From: Lacrimispora xylanisolvens
Lineage (GTDB): Bacteria; Bacillota; Clostridia; Lachnospirales; Lachnospiraceae
Length of the DNA stretch: 64,000 nucleotides
Assembly (NCBI GenBank): GCA_017084465.1
Contig: CP070896.1
Location: forward strand, 248,001-312,000
Direction of reading: 5' to 3'
Shown here: positions 56,480 to 64,000 of the stretch, in pieces
Layout of the letters: the number at the start of each line of letters is the position of its first letter
Numbering within the stretch: position 1 is the stretch's first letter
Translations under genes and position numbers: made by a program
The notes under the pieces: model-generated
The model's input: the letters and a program-made list of their open reading frames with translations, nothing else
Told to the model about the DNA's origin: nothing
Databases searched by the model: none

Positions 56480-57571
56480 CTAATCTTCTATATAATCAAT
56501 AACAGTCCTTGTTTCATCACCGTTGCTATTGGTGGAAAGTGTATAAACAAGATTTACGGTATCTCCGACTCTCAAATCCCCATAAGAAGAAAATGCAAAC
56601 TGCATTTCGGTGCTGGTAAGAGTATAGGTATTTCCATCATCAAGAATGATGGCACTTGGATTCATTAAATCCGTGGAATTGTAAACGATGTTTGTAATTT
56701 CACCAAATGCCGCGGACCGCCCGCTTTCATTTTCCGTTCCAACCGTATAAAGCCATGCTGTTTTGGACAGTGAATGATAATAAACCAGTACTCCATCCGA
56801 GCTTTCCAGTGCCACAGTAATCGCATCACTGGAATTGGACACTGCTTCCCCATCCAGATACACATTGGCATCTTTAAGTTTAAAGGGCAGATAATTGTTA
56901 AGACTGCTCTTGCTTCTAACGACTTTCGGTCCCTTTAAGCTGTTATCCACCATGGTAAACGGATTGATTTCACCATCCTCAGTCAATTCACAATCTAAAA
57001 TCTTTCCATACATGGACCCTGAGGTATTATTTGTTTTCAGCAGATTATAAAACAGGTTGATACAGTCATCCTTTTTCATTACTTCCAGGGCTTCCTTATT
57101 AATGTTCTCATCCAGTTCTAGAAAATGGTATTTGGAAAGTCTGGATCCAGTCTGGTCACCTGTGAAATCTGAATTCTTATATCCCAATAATGCCAGAACC
57201 CCTTTTACTGCATCCTGAAGTGTTATGTAATCATCCGGTTTAAATACGCCTCCCAGATAACCATTCATCCACCCCTGTTCTGCCGCAATCCGGATCTGAG
57301 CCGAATATTCATTGTCTCTTGGCACATCCGCAAATACAGAAGTATTGCTTAAACTGCTTACTGTGCTTCGGTAAGAAGAAGCATTTACCAGCATGGCGGC
57401 AAATTCTCCGCGTGTGACAGACATCGCTGTATTGGTCGTATTCATAATACCCGATATACCGATGACTTTTTTTCTTAAATCAAAATTGGCTGATGCCTCT
57501 GCTCTCATCGGTGTAATCGCCGTCGCAGCCAAAACAACTGCAAGTGAAGCCGCCGCTCTTCGTGCATTCAT
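56480..57571 (-). CDS. S-layer-homology domain protein, export operon leader gene
   Basis: Secreted 363-residue protein. The signal peptide is recognisable (RRAAASLAVVLAATAI, cleaved near residue 26, MRAEASA). Residues about 30-180 contain two SLH-like modules (VTRGEFAAMLVNAS, ADVPRDNEYSAQIRIAAEQG and GYLGGVFKPDDYITLQDAVK), which in other proteins bind pyruvylated wall polymer. The C-terminal half is beta-rich, with no known family. First gene of the export operon with HlyD/MacB, 14 bp upstream of hlyD. It may be the surface partner of the pump (inference). Confidence 0.85.
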   Translation of the reverse strand: MNARRAAASLAVVLAATAITPMRAEASANFDLRKKVIGISGIMNTTNTAMSVTRGEFAAMLVNASSYRSTVSSLSNTSVFADVPRDNEYSAQIRIAAEQGWMNGYLGGVFKPDDYITLQDAVKGVLALLGYKNSDFTGDQTGSRLSKYHFLELDENINKEALEVMKKDDCINLFYNLLKTNNTSGSMYGKILDCELTEDGEINPFTMVDNSLKGPKVVRSKSSLNNYLPFKLKDANVYLDGEAVSNSSDAITVALESSDGVLVYYHSLSKTAWLYTVGTENESGRSAAFGEITNIVYNSTDLMNPSAIILDDGNTYTLTSTEMQFAFSSYGDLRVGDTVNLVYTLSTNSNGDETRTVIDYIED

Positions 57572-57620
57572 TTAAGTTTCTCCTCTCCTTTATAAGATTT
57601 CTTAATATCTTAACAGATCG

Positions 57621-57662
57621 TTGTGATGGCTTTGTGATGGTAAACTGAAATTAACCTGAAAT
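57621..57662. promoter_or_regulatory. Candidate response-regulator binding repeats
   Basis: TTGTGATGG occurs at 57621-57629 and 57632-57640, 11 bp apart. CTGAAAT occurs at 57645-57651 and 57656-57662, again 11 bp apart. Such helical-phase direct repeats are the usual target of OmpR-family dimers. They lie in the divergent gap between the SLH/export operon and the two-component system. Confidence 0.5.
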
Positions 57663-57724
57663 AAAGTGCCCCGTGTTTCAGCTTATTTTAAGGCATTACG
57701 TTTATAATAAAAATAGATCCTTGA

Positions 57725-57753
57725 TTGCTTAAATAAACTTTAAAGGCTATAAT
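57725..57753 (+). promoter_or_regulatory. Promoter of the two-component system
   Basis: TTGCTT (57725-57730), 17-bp spacer, TATAAT (57748-57753), about 25 bp before the start at 57779 and its GGAAGGAG site. Confidence 0.65.
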
Positions 57754-57778
57754 AATCAAATGGAAGGAGTGATTAACC

Positions 57779-58453
57779 ATGAAGCTGTTAATTGTGGAAG
57801 ATGAAGTCAGACTGGCAGAAGCCATGGGACAGATTATGAAGGAACAGCATTATCAGACTGATTTGGTTTTTAACGGAAAAGACGGTTTATACTGCGGTCT
57901 GTCAGGAGAATATGATGTGATAATTCTTGATGTGATGCTCCCTGGTGAGAATGGTTTTCAGATTGTTGAGAAACTTCGTGAAGCCAAAATACAGACTCCC
58001 ATCCTGATGCTTACTGCGCGTGACAACGTAAGCGATAAAGTAACCGGACTGGATAAAGGTGCCGATGATTATATGACAAAACCATTTATTCCGGAAGAAC
58101 TTCTGGCACGTATCCGGGCGCTTTCCCGCAGACAGGGGGAAGTAATTGTAGAAGAAATGGTGTTTGGAGATCTAAGATTAAATCTGTCAACCAATGATTT
58201 GTGGTGTAAAACCAAATCCATTCATCTGGGCTATAAAGAATTTGAAGTGTTAAGAATCCTTATGAGCAATATCGGGAAAATTATATCAAAGGATACTTTA
58301 ATCAACCGGGTATGGGGATCTGACTCTGATGCGGAAGATAATAACGTGGAAGCTTATATCTCATTTCTACGCAAAAAGTTTCATTTTCTTGGTTCAAAAG
58401 CAGAGATTACGACTGTACGAAAAGTAGGATACCGCCTGGAGGAATCCAAATGA
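57779..58453 (+). CDS. OmpR-family response regulator
   Basis: 224-residue regulator. Receiver (1-118) begins MKLLIVEDEVRLAEAMGQIM; phospho-Asp is in VIILDVMLPGENG, and Lys in MTKPFIPE. C-terminal winged helix (about 130-222) with LGYKEFEVLRILMSNIGKII and NVEAYISFLRKKFHF. It overlaps the kinase start by 4 bp. Divergent from the SLH-HlyD-MacB operon, it is likely the regulator of that export system. Confidence 0.92.
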   Translation: MKLLIVEDEVRLAEAMGQIMKEQHYQTDLVFNGKDGLYCGLSGEYDVIILDVMLPGENGFQIVEKLREAKIQTPILMLTARDNVSDKVTGLDKGADDYMTKPFIPEELLARIRALSRRQGEVIVEEMVFGDLRLNLSTNDLWCKTKSIHLGYKEFEVLRILMSNIGKIISKDTLINRVWGSDSDAEDNNVEAYISFLRKKFHFLGSKAEITTVRKVGYRLEESK

Positions 58454-59706
58454 TTAAGAAGTTAAGAATCAAGTTTATACTCACTAATATGTGCTTTGTT
58501 ATCAGTATACTTGCCGTAGTGATGGGTACCTTTTACGTCTCAAACCGGAAACGGATCATGAGGGATACCTCCATGGCTCTCATTCAGTCCTTAAGTCATG
58601 AACGTTTTAAAATGCCGCCAGACAAGGTGGAATTTGGCCGGCGGCCCAGAAAAAATCCCATTCCTCTCATTCCCTCATTTGTAATCACACTGAAATCCGA
58701 TAATGCCATTGAAAAAATAGAGGAAAATAATATTACAGTATCTGATGAATTAGCCTCATCCTTAATAAAGCTGGTCAATGAAACAGACAGTACGGAAGGC
58801 GTTTTAAAAGATTACTCCCTCCGATATATGAAAATGCCTGGAAGGAACGGAATGGAAATCGGATTTGCAGATCTAAGCTATGAACGGGATGCCTTAGAGG
58901 TTTTAGTTGTTAACTGCATTCTGGTCTTCCTTACAACCATCATATTATTTTTCATTTTAAGCCTGTTTCTTTCTCATCTGTCTTTAAAGCCTGTAAAAAA
59001 AGCCTGGGATCAGCAAAATCAGTTTATAGCCGATGCATCTCATGAATTAAAAACACCGCTTACTGTGATACTGGCAAATTTACAGATTCTCTCAACCCAT
59101 AAAGAACGCACCATCAAAGAGCAGGAAAAATGGCTGATAAATACAAAGGAGGAAGCGGACCGGATGAAACAGCTGGTGGAAGAACTTCTTTTCCTTGCCC
59201 GTTCGGATACGGAATCCGTAGAAGCAGTTCGGATTTCAAAGCTCCCTCTTGATTTCAGTGAACTGGTTTTAAATGGTGTGTTACTCTTTGAATCGGTAGC
59301 TTTTGAAAGTAAGGTTACTCTGGATAATGACATTCAGACCGATGTTTTTATAGAAGGAATGGAAGCTCAGTTAAAACAATTAATAACCATTCTTCTGGAT
59401 AATGCCTGCAAGTATGCCGGTGCCAATGGCTCTGTATCCGTCTTTCTTAAAAAACAGTCCGGTCACGGAGTACTTACAATTATTAATACAGGAGAACTCA
59501 TATCTCCAACCGAACAAGAGCACATATTTGAACGGTTTTACAGAACCGATAAATCCAGAGTCCACAAAGAAGGCGGCTACGGTCTGGGACTTTCTATCGC
59601 AAAAACAATTGTGGACCGGCACAAAGGAAAAATAAGTGTTGCCAGCAGTGCAGAAACCGGAACCAGATTTACCGTTACATTACCAGTCATTTCTCATATT
59701 CAATGA
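58450..59706 (+). CDS. Sensor histidine kinase
   Basis: 418-residue membrane kinase. Two transmembrane helices (about 9-30 and 155-178) flank a moderate extracytoplasmic segment of about 125 residues, and there is no HAMP that can be clearly made out. HisKA has IADASHELKTPLTVILANLQ (phospho-His) and HATPase has LDNACKYAG, ERFYRTDKSR and YGLGLSIAKTIV. Ends in a strong bidirectional terminator. Partner of the regulator; the signal is unknown. Confidence 0.92.
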   Translation: MIKKLRIKFILTNMCFVISILAVVMGTFYVSNRKRIMRDTSMALIQSLSHERFKMPPDKVEFGRRPRKNPIPLIPSFVITLKSDNAIEKIEENNITVSDELASSLIKLVNETDSTEGVLKDYSLRYMKMPGRNGMEIGFADLSYERDALEVLVVNCILVFLTTIILFFILSLFLSHLSLKPVKKAWDQQNQFIADASHELKTPLTVILANLQILSTHKERTIKEQEKWLINTKEEADRMKQLVEELLFLARSDTESVEAVRISKLPLDFSELVLNGVLLFESVAFESKVTLDNDIQTDVFIEGMEAQLKQLITILLDNACKYAGANGSVSVFLKKQSGHGVLTIINTGELISPTEQEHIFERFYRTDKSRVHKEGGYGLGLSIAKTIVDRHKGKISVASSAETGTRFTVTLPVISHIQ

Positions 59707-59709
59707 ATG

Positions 59710-59757
59710 AAGGGTCAGGCTGTTACGGAGATGATAAACCGTAACAGCCTGACCCTT
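59710..59757. terminator. Bidirectional terminator between the sensor kinase and alarmone synthetase genes
   Basis: Perfect 19-bp inverted repeat AAGGGTCAGGCTGTTACGG / CCGTAACAGCCTGACCCTT with a 10-nt loop; serves the converging genes on both strands. Confidence 0.9.
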
Positions 59758-59773
59758 ATTATCTTTATTCCAT

Positions 59774-60483
59774 TTATTTCGTTACAGCAAGCCCCTGTTC
59801 CTCAATCCGCTTTCTGATATTAAGCATCTTCTCATCGGTCTGGGCGATTACATCGGCACATTCCCGCAGCTCATCACTGATCTCCTGGGAATATTCCTGC
59901 ATTTCCTTTTGTATTTCAGCTGATGATCCAGACTGGCCCAAAAATCCATGGCCATGGTGCGAATCTGAACCTCCACCCGCATCCATTTTTTCTGATCTGA
60001 GAAAAAAACAGGAATTTCAATGATCATATGGTAACTGCGGTATCCATTGACTTTAGGCTGACTGATATAATCTTTAATAGCAATGATATGGACATCATCC
60101 TGCCTTGCAAGCATATCGGCTACTGCATAAATATCGTCTAAAAAGGAGCAGATGACTCGAATACCAGCGACATCGTCTAAGTTTTCCATCATGGATTCCA
60201 GAGAAACAGGAAGGTCTCTTCGCTTTAATTTTTCAACAATGCTAACCGGCTTCTTTACTCTGGATTTTACCAGTTCAATGGGATTTCTGGAGTTACGAAC
60301 CGACAGTTCATCGTTTAATACTTCCAGCTTTGTCTTAACCTCTCGAATGGCACAGGTATACATCATCATCGCTTCCTGGAACTGATACGCCTGCTTCATA
60401 AGGGGGTCTGGAACTGAAACCAGATTGGGAACTTTTACAATCGACTGATTCAGTTCACTGTTAGGGTTCATATTAATATTCAT
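59774..60483 (-). CDS. Small alarmone synthetase, RelQ/SasB type (one frame break)
   Basis: Makes (p)ppGpp from GTP/GDP and ATP without a hydrolase domain. Repaired length about 236 residues, longer at the N-terminus than RelQ (about 210). Synthetase motifs are seen: SIVEKLKRR, NLDDVAGIRVIC, KVNGYRSYHMIIEIP and VEVQIRTMAMDFWASLDHQL. A C-terminal helix tail (about 180-236) is typical of the tetrameric type. Break at 59907-59910, one A missing; repair HQLKYKKEMQEYSQEISD. Monocistronic in appearance, before the terminator at 59710. Confidence 0.88.
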
Positions 60484-60509
60484 TCTTATACCTCAAAAAG
60501 CAGTTCCGG

Positions 60510-61346
60510 TTAAACCGCCTCTGCTGCGTCAACTGCTTCTTTCAGCCATGGCGCCTCTAAATACTCTACGGTTCCTGCATCCACTGAAGCAGCAATCTTA
60601 GGATCAATTGGGATTCTGGCAAGCACTTTGACACCGTAATTTTCAGCCACCTCATCGATATGGCTTTCACCAAATACAGCAATCTGCTTTCCGCAGTCAG
60701 GACAGCTTAAGTAACTCATATTTTCCACAAGCCCAAGAATGGGAATATTCATCTTCTTCGCCATATTCACTGCTTTTCCAACAATCATGGAAACCAGTTC
60801 CTGGGGAGAGGTTACAATAATAATGCCATCAAGAGGCAGTGACTGGAATACGGTCAGTGGTACATCGCCGGTTCCCGGAGGCATATCAACAAACATATAA
60901 TCCACATTCTCCCAAAGAGTTTCCTGCCAGAACTGTTTTACTGCACCTGCTATGACCGGACCTCTCCAGATAACCGGATCTGTCTCCTGGTCCAGAATTA
61001 AATTAGCTGACATGACTTCGATTCCTGTTGCGCTGACTGCAGGGATCATCAGTCCGTTTGGTGTCATTCCTACACCGTTATCTGATAAACCGAATGCCTT
61101 CGGTATGGAAGGTCCTGTAATATCCGCATCCAGGATCGCCGTTTTATATCCCTTTCCACTCATGCTTACTGCCATCATGGAAGTTACCAGCGATTTTCCC
61201 ACGCCGCCCTTTCCGCTTACTACTCCAATTACCTTTTTTACTATGCTGGAAGGATTAAGCGGCTCTAAAAAACTAGTCTGGGCCTCTTCCCTGCTCCCGC
61301 AGCTTTCACCGCAAGTATTGCAATTATGAGTACAGCTCTCACTCAT
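60510..61346 (-). CDS. Mrp/NBP35-type iron-sulfur cluster carrier ATPase
   Basis: Carries [4Fe-4S] clusters to apoproteins. P-loop deviant Walker A GVVSGKGGVGKSLVTSM; MPPGTGDVPLTV is the Mrp signature. The cluster-binding Cys pair is SCPDCG near 215. The N-terminus is Cys-rich (C5, C9, C12, C16; CTHNCNTCGESC), as in Nbp35 proteins, though shorter. 278 residues. Own promoter (61394-61422). The four-Cys N-terminal group suggests a second cluster, as in Nbp35 of eukaryotes; that is inference. Confidence 0.92.
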   Translation of the reverse strand: MSESCTHNCNTCGESCGSREEAQTSFLEPLNPSSIVKKVIGVVSGKGGVGKSLVTSMMAVSMSGKGYKTAILDADITGPSIPKAFGLSDNGVGMTPNGLMIPAVSATGIEVMSANLILDQETDPVIWRGPVIAGAVKQFWQETLWENVDYMFVDMPPGTGDVPLTVFQSLPLDGIIIVTSPQELVSMIVGKAVNMAKKMNIPILGLVENMSYLSCPDCGKQIAVFGESHIDEVAENYGVKVLARIPIDPKIAASVDAGTVEYLEAPWLKEAVDAAEAV

Positions 61347-61393
61347 GATTCATTCCTCCTGTTAAAACTGTTATTTACAGACATATACCTAAG

Positions 61394-61422
61394 ATTATAT
61401 TACGAAATTGGTCTTATGTCTA
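61394..61422 (-). promoter_or_regulatory. Promoter of the Mrp-type gene
   Basis: Minus-strand TAGACA (61417-61422), 17-bp spacer, TATAAT (61394-61399). About 45 bp of leader before the start at 61346. Confidence 0.75.
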
Positions 61423-61489
61423 TGTATTTTACCAATGCCTATGTCCATTTATCTGATTCAGGCTACAAAATATGACATTTTTGCCTGAG

Positions 61490-61528
61490 AAAAACCCCGT
61501 AGCATCACATTGACACTCCGGGGTTTTT
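61490..61528 (-). terminator. Intrinsic terminator after folT
   Basis: AAAAACCCCG / CGGGGTTTTT stem with an internal loop of about 19 nt, immediately after the folT stop at 61533. Confidence 0.75.
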
Positions 61529-61532
61529 GTGG

Positions 61533-62105
61533 TTATTTTGTATGAATCAGATGTACACTCCGAATGGTTCTGAAAATACCAATGGAATCCATGGTTTTCA
61601 GTAAGGTATAAAAAATCATGGAATCGATGGGCCACATAACCAGATTCTTCAGCGCTCTTGCCGGCAGCAACACCATAAAGCCTTTTCCGTACAGCAAAGA
61701 GAGGCAAAGGGTGTTTAATATCACGTTGCAGATCAGCATGACCACCAGTTTGGATATGAGAATTCTTTTTAAGGTAATTGGCTTCTTATAATACAGAATG
61801 CCGTACAGGACTCCTGCCAGGGCAGTAACCAGGGTAAAACCAGGAAAAAAGGCGCCGGTGGGTTTTAATAAATACTTCAGCACATCAAGGCTTCCGGAAA
61901 ACAGTCCGCCCACTACCGGACCGAATAAGTAGGAAATGATTCCATTGGGAATAGATGAAAACGTAATCTTAATGTAGCTTCCCAGCTGAATGGAGAACAT
62001 GTCCAAAATAATGGCAACTGCGGCAAACATGGCTGCGGCAGTGATTGTTCTTACAGATTTCAGCTCTCTGTAAGAATCGGTGAACAAAGTGACGAATTTT
62101 TTCAT
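61533..62105 (-). CDS. folT: Folate-specific ECF transporter S component
   Basis: Membrane S component of 190 residues with six helices. It captures folate for the shared EcfAAT module. Typical stretches are RTITAAAMFAAVAIILDM and KITFSSIPNGIISYLFGPVV with FGPVVGGLFSGSLDVLKYLL, the folate-family pattern, and LTLCLSLLYGKGF-like helix. Start ATG at 62105 after AAAGGAGG. The THF riboswitch directly upstream makes folate transport the secure reading. Ecf A and T genes are elsewhere. Confidence 0.93.
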   Translation of the reverse strand: MKKFVTLFTDSYRELKSVRTITAAAMFAAVAIILDMFSIQLGSYIKITFSSIPNGIISYLFGPVVGGLFSGSLDVLKYLLKPTGAFFPGFTLVTALAGVLYGILYYKKPITLKRILISKLVVMLICNVILNTLCLSLLYGKGFMVLLPARALKNLVMWPIDSMIFYTLLKTMDSIGIFRTIRSVHLIHTK

Positions 62106-62168
62106 AAAAAAAATACCTCCTTTGCAGACCTCAGACTACGACCGGAGATAAGACACCTATCTTCTGGT

Positions 62169-62264
62169 GCAGCGGGATGCGACTCGTGTACCGCAAGAAA
62201 ATCTTTTCGTCCTGCTGACAACTCCCTGTTCAGCTGGCACTTAACGCACACAAGTCTACTCTGC
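62169..62264 (-). promoter_or_regulatory. Tetrahydrofolate (THF-I) riboswitch
   Basis: Minus-strand RNA begins GCAGAGTAG and continues with the conserved GTGCGTTAAGTGCC; the middle has AGGGAGTTGTCAGC; the 3' part has CGGTACACGAGTCGCATCCC and closes with CCCGCTGC, which pairs with the 5' end. This is the class I THF aptamer pattern. The folT ribosome site (62113-62119) lies 50 bp below, after two small hairpins, which suggests translational control. Confidence 0.92.
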
Positions 62265-62292
62265 GACTTTTATTTAGTTTTGTATCGCCATC

Positions 62293-62320
62293 AGTATAAC
62301 ATACATTCTTAAGAAATCAA
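62293..62320 (-). promoter_or_regulatory. Promoter of the riboswitch-folT unit
   Basis: Minus-strand TTGATT (62315-62320), 16-bp spacer, TATACT (62293-62298). Its -35 box overlaps the last codons of the PAP2 gene. About 25 nt upstream of the riboswitch. Confidence 0.7.
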
Positions 62321-62850
62321 ATGTTTTTTTCAACACAAGTATTTCTTTCTATTAAGTGGTGTACCAATAAGGCAATACTAATCCCAAGAACAGCGCCTCC
62401 AAGCACATCGGTTGGAAAGTGAACAAATAAATACATTCTTGAAAATGCAATCAGTACAGCCAGGATGAGAAAAGGAATTCCAAGCTTTTTATGATAGAGC
62501 CAGATGCTGATTGCTCCTTCAAAGGAAGCCAGTGTATGACCGGAAGGAAAGGAAAAGTCTCTGGGGTTCTGAATTAAAAGAGGTATGGAGGTATCAATCC
62601 AGCAGGGTCTGGGCCTTTCTACAAGGTTTTTCAGTATCATATTTCCAAGGAGAAGTCCTACCCCCAGGCTTAGCAATACCCCGATTCCCATTTTTCTGGT
62701 CTTGGGAATGCAAAACAGTACCACACCAATTAAAATCCAGATAAATCCATGGTCTCCCAGACTTGTAATGCGGACCATGACCGGATCAAGCCATGGATTA
62801 TGCAGAGACTGCAGTGCATATAAAACAGCAAATTCTATTTGATATAGCAT
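62317..62850 (-). CDS. PAP2-superfamily lipid phosphatase
   Basis: Membrane phosphatase, 177 residues, five or six helices. Contains all three PAP2 motifs: KNLVERPRPCW (KxxxxxxRP), the PSGHT of RDFSFPSGHTLASFEG and SRMYLFVHFPTDVLGG (SRxxxxxHxxxD). Family members cleave undecaprenyl diphosphate or phosphatidic acid or phosphatidylglycerol phosphate; an undecaprenyl diphosphatase (BcrC-like) role is possible but not decided. TATAAT lies at 62868-62873 (minus), with no clear -35 box. Confidence 0.9.
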   Translation of the reverse strand: MLYQIEFAVLYALQSLHNPWLDPVMVRITSLGDHGFIWILIGVVLFCIPKTRKMGIGVLLSLGVGLLLGNMILKNLVERPRPCWIDTSIPLLIQNPRDFSFPSGHTLASFEGAISIWLYHKKLGIPFLILAVLIAFSRMYLFVHFPTDVLGGAVLGISIALLVHHLIERNTCVEKNI

Positions 62851-62899
62851 CGTTTCATACTCCTCGTATTATAAGTTTATAGACCTTAATCATAGAGGC

Positions 62900-63264
62900 T
62901 ATAGACTTATTTTTTTCTAATGATATAGGTATTAGATGAATTGTTGGTCATCTTGTCATACCTACATTGTTAATAAGTTGCTTTATAGTCATGGTCCCAG
63001 ATGTTACAATTAAGTTCACAAGAACTGTAGCTGTGGTCACTGCTCTAATACTCCAGCAAAACATTTTGTTATTGCCAAAAAAAGCTTGCAGCCCTAATAC
63101 TACGCTAAGACTTATTACACAAATGCTGCATCCCGGTATCTAGCCACCAGCAGGGTATTTCTTACCGGAGAATGCTAATAACGCGAGGGTTAGGCCCGCG
63201 TAGTGATCTGGGACAAGCCATGATTACATTCTTTTTATTCTGCTATGAAAGGTGGTGACTATCC
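62900..63264 (+). ncRNA. Candidate IS110 bridge-RNA region (non-coding left end of the element)
   Basis: The largest gene-free stretch of the window. In IS110-group elements the non-coding DNA before the transposase encodes a bridge RNA whose loops pair with target and donor DNA. Two stem loops stand out: CCGGTA (63133-63138) / TACCGG (63163-63168) with a 24-nt loop, and ACGCG(A)GG (63181-63188) / CCCGCGT (63195-63201). They end about 60 bp before the transposase start. Exact RNA limits and the element's left boundary cannot be placed by eye, as IS110 ends lack inverted repeats. Confidence 0.5.
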
Positions 63265-64000
63265 GTGAAAGAAAAAATCGATTACCTCTCAACGCTTTTT
63301 GTTGGGATTGATATTGCATCCCGTATTCATGTTATTTCTGCACTTGATTTTAATCAGCAGTACTTTATAAAAATGAAATCTGTTGAAAATACTCAGGAAG
63401 GTGCAGTTCTTCTTGAAAGTCTGATTGTTGATGTCCTTACTGCAAATCATCAGTTCAAATACGTTGTAATCGGCATGGAATCAACTGGATTTTATGGAGT
63501 TCATCTGGCCAATTTCCTTTCCTCCAGTGAACTTTTAACTCCTTTTTCTGTCCGTGTTTATTGCCTCAATCCGAAGGAAGTGAAAAATTACAAGAAATCC
63601 TTCAATGATATTGGAAAAAATGATGGCATTGATTCCGTTGTTATCGCTGACTTTGCCCGTGTAGGGCGTATCAGCAGCAAGCCTTGGCGTGGTTCCCAAT
63701 ACCTTGCCTTACAGCGCCTTACCAGACATCGTATGCACATCACTGAATGTATTGCCAGAGAGAAAACATACATGCTAAATAACATCTTTCTGAAGTTCAG
63801 TGAGTATGCCTTATTACGCAATGGAGAGCATCCTTTTTCAAATAAATATGGTGCTACAGCCGAGGCTATTCTTACAGAGTTCACAACAAATGAGGACATA
63901 GTAAATTCCTCTATTGAAGACCTTGTTGCATTCATTAGCTCTAAAAGCAAAGGGCGCATCGCTGATCCCGAAGAAACAGCTAAGATAATACAGGCTGCAG
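63265..64000 (+). CDS. IS110-family transposase, N-terminal part (runs off window)
   Basis: DEDD-type recombinase that moves the element under guidance of a bridge RNA. The 245 visible residues start with GTG (63265) after AAAGGTGG, reading VKEKIDYLSTLFVGIDIASR. The RuvC-like DEDD domain shows the first Asp in FVGIDIAS, Glu in GMESTGFYG and the Asp pair in KNDGIDSVVIADFAR. LKFSEYALLRNGEHPFSNKY continues the typical central part. The C-terminal Tnp_IS110 (transposase_20) domain with its catalytic Ser is outside the window. The frame is open to the edge. Confidence 0.93.
   Translation, partial: MKEKIDYLSTLFVGIDIASRIHVISALDFNQQYFIKMKSVENTQEGAVLLESLIVDVLTANHQFKYVVIGMESTGFYGVHLANFLSSSELLTPFSVRVYCLNPKEVKNYKKSFNDIGKNDGIDSVVIADFARVGRISSKPWRGSQYLALQRLTRHRMHITECIAREKTYMLNNIFLKFSEYALLRNGEHPFSNKYGATAEAILTEFTTNEDIVNSSIEDLVAFISSKSKGRIADPEETAKIIQAA

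Larger units (their letters stand above)
62900..64000 (+). mobile_element. IS110-family insertion element, left part (runs off window)
   Basis: Transposase at the right edge plus the long non-coding leader. The left boundary lies somewhere between the PAP2 promoter (about 62880) and the leader hairpins; it is set here approximately. The insertion sits in the gap upstream of the PAP2 gene and does not break it. Right end not visible. Confidence 0.75.

Noticed and set aside
63588..63959. 123-codon minus-strand frame opposite the IS110 transposase
   Set aside because: Shadow of the transposase, without recognisable motifs.

Overview
The window looks like a chromosomal piece of an anaerobic Firmicute of the family Lachnospiraceae (Clostridium cluster XIVa, possibly near Lacrimispora / Clostridium saccharolyticum). 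This rests on the conserved order priA-def-fmt-metallopeptidase-rsmB-rlmN-prpC-prkC-rsgA-rpe-thiN, the class II galT, AGGAGG-type ribosome binding sites, clostridial housekeeping proteins and a THF riboswitch. The genus is inference. No rRNA, tRNA or CRISPR array was seen.

Layout. 1-3.2 kb (minus): 5' end of ffh, ylxM, an alpha/beta hydrolase, a glyoxalase-like protein and a divergent serS. 3.3-25.1 kb (minus): a nearly gapless run of about 18 genes from the ClpP-like protease and DNA translocase ftsK through fhs, murE, murF, priA, def, fmt, the YugP-type peptidase, rsmB, rlmN, the PP2C/PASTA-kinase pair, rsgA, rpe and thiN to an ECF substrate protein and pyridoxal kinase. It joins wall synthesis, translation, folate and cofactor functions. 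25.3-29.1 kb (plus): citrate synthase and an aconitase-family hydratase behind a promoter and a terminator-like leader hairpin. 29.1-30.8 kb: a TetR regulator and an aldo/keto reductase that share an operator-like motif.

30.8-36.1 kb (minus): one operon encoding a MobA-like/ModE-like fusion protein, a THEP1-type NTPase, a FecCD-type ABC importer, a DUF364 protein and a lipoprotein. I read it as a candidate type II molybdate/tungstate or other metal importer with cofactor genes; this is the most unusual system here. 36.2-41.0 kb: an SH3/NlpC wall hydrolase and a TrpXYZ-type ABC importer. 41.1-46.8 kb: yitT, galT and a flavin electron-transfer-like set (eetB-like, a five-domain FMN-binding protein with four near-identical 375-bp repeats, and a divergent eetA-like gene). 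46.8-51.7 kb: a phosphate operon (Na/Pi cotransporter, PhoB/PhoR-like pair, DegV) behind phased Pho-box repeats. 51.7-59.7 kb: a dipeptidase, an SLH/HlyD/MacB-type export operon and its divergent two-component system. 59.8-62.9 kb: a small alarmone synthetase, an Mrp-type ATPase, folT under a THF riboswitch, and a PAP2 phosphatase. 62.9-64.0 kb: the left part of an IS110-family element with a candidate bridge-RNA region.

Quality warning. About 21 frame breaks cut 16 genes, including essential ones (ffh, serS, priA, ftsK), and nearly all lie in short homopolymers. This looks like uncorrected single-molecule sequencing error rather than gene decay, so broken genes are given here as single reconstructed genes with the break noted. 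Frameshift positions are accurate only to the homopolymer run.
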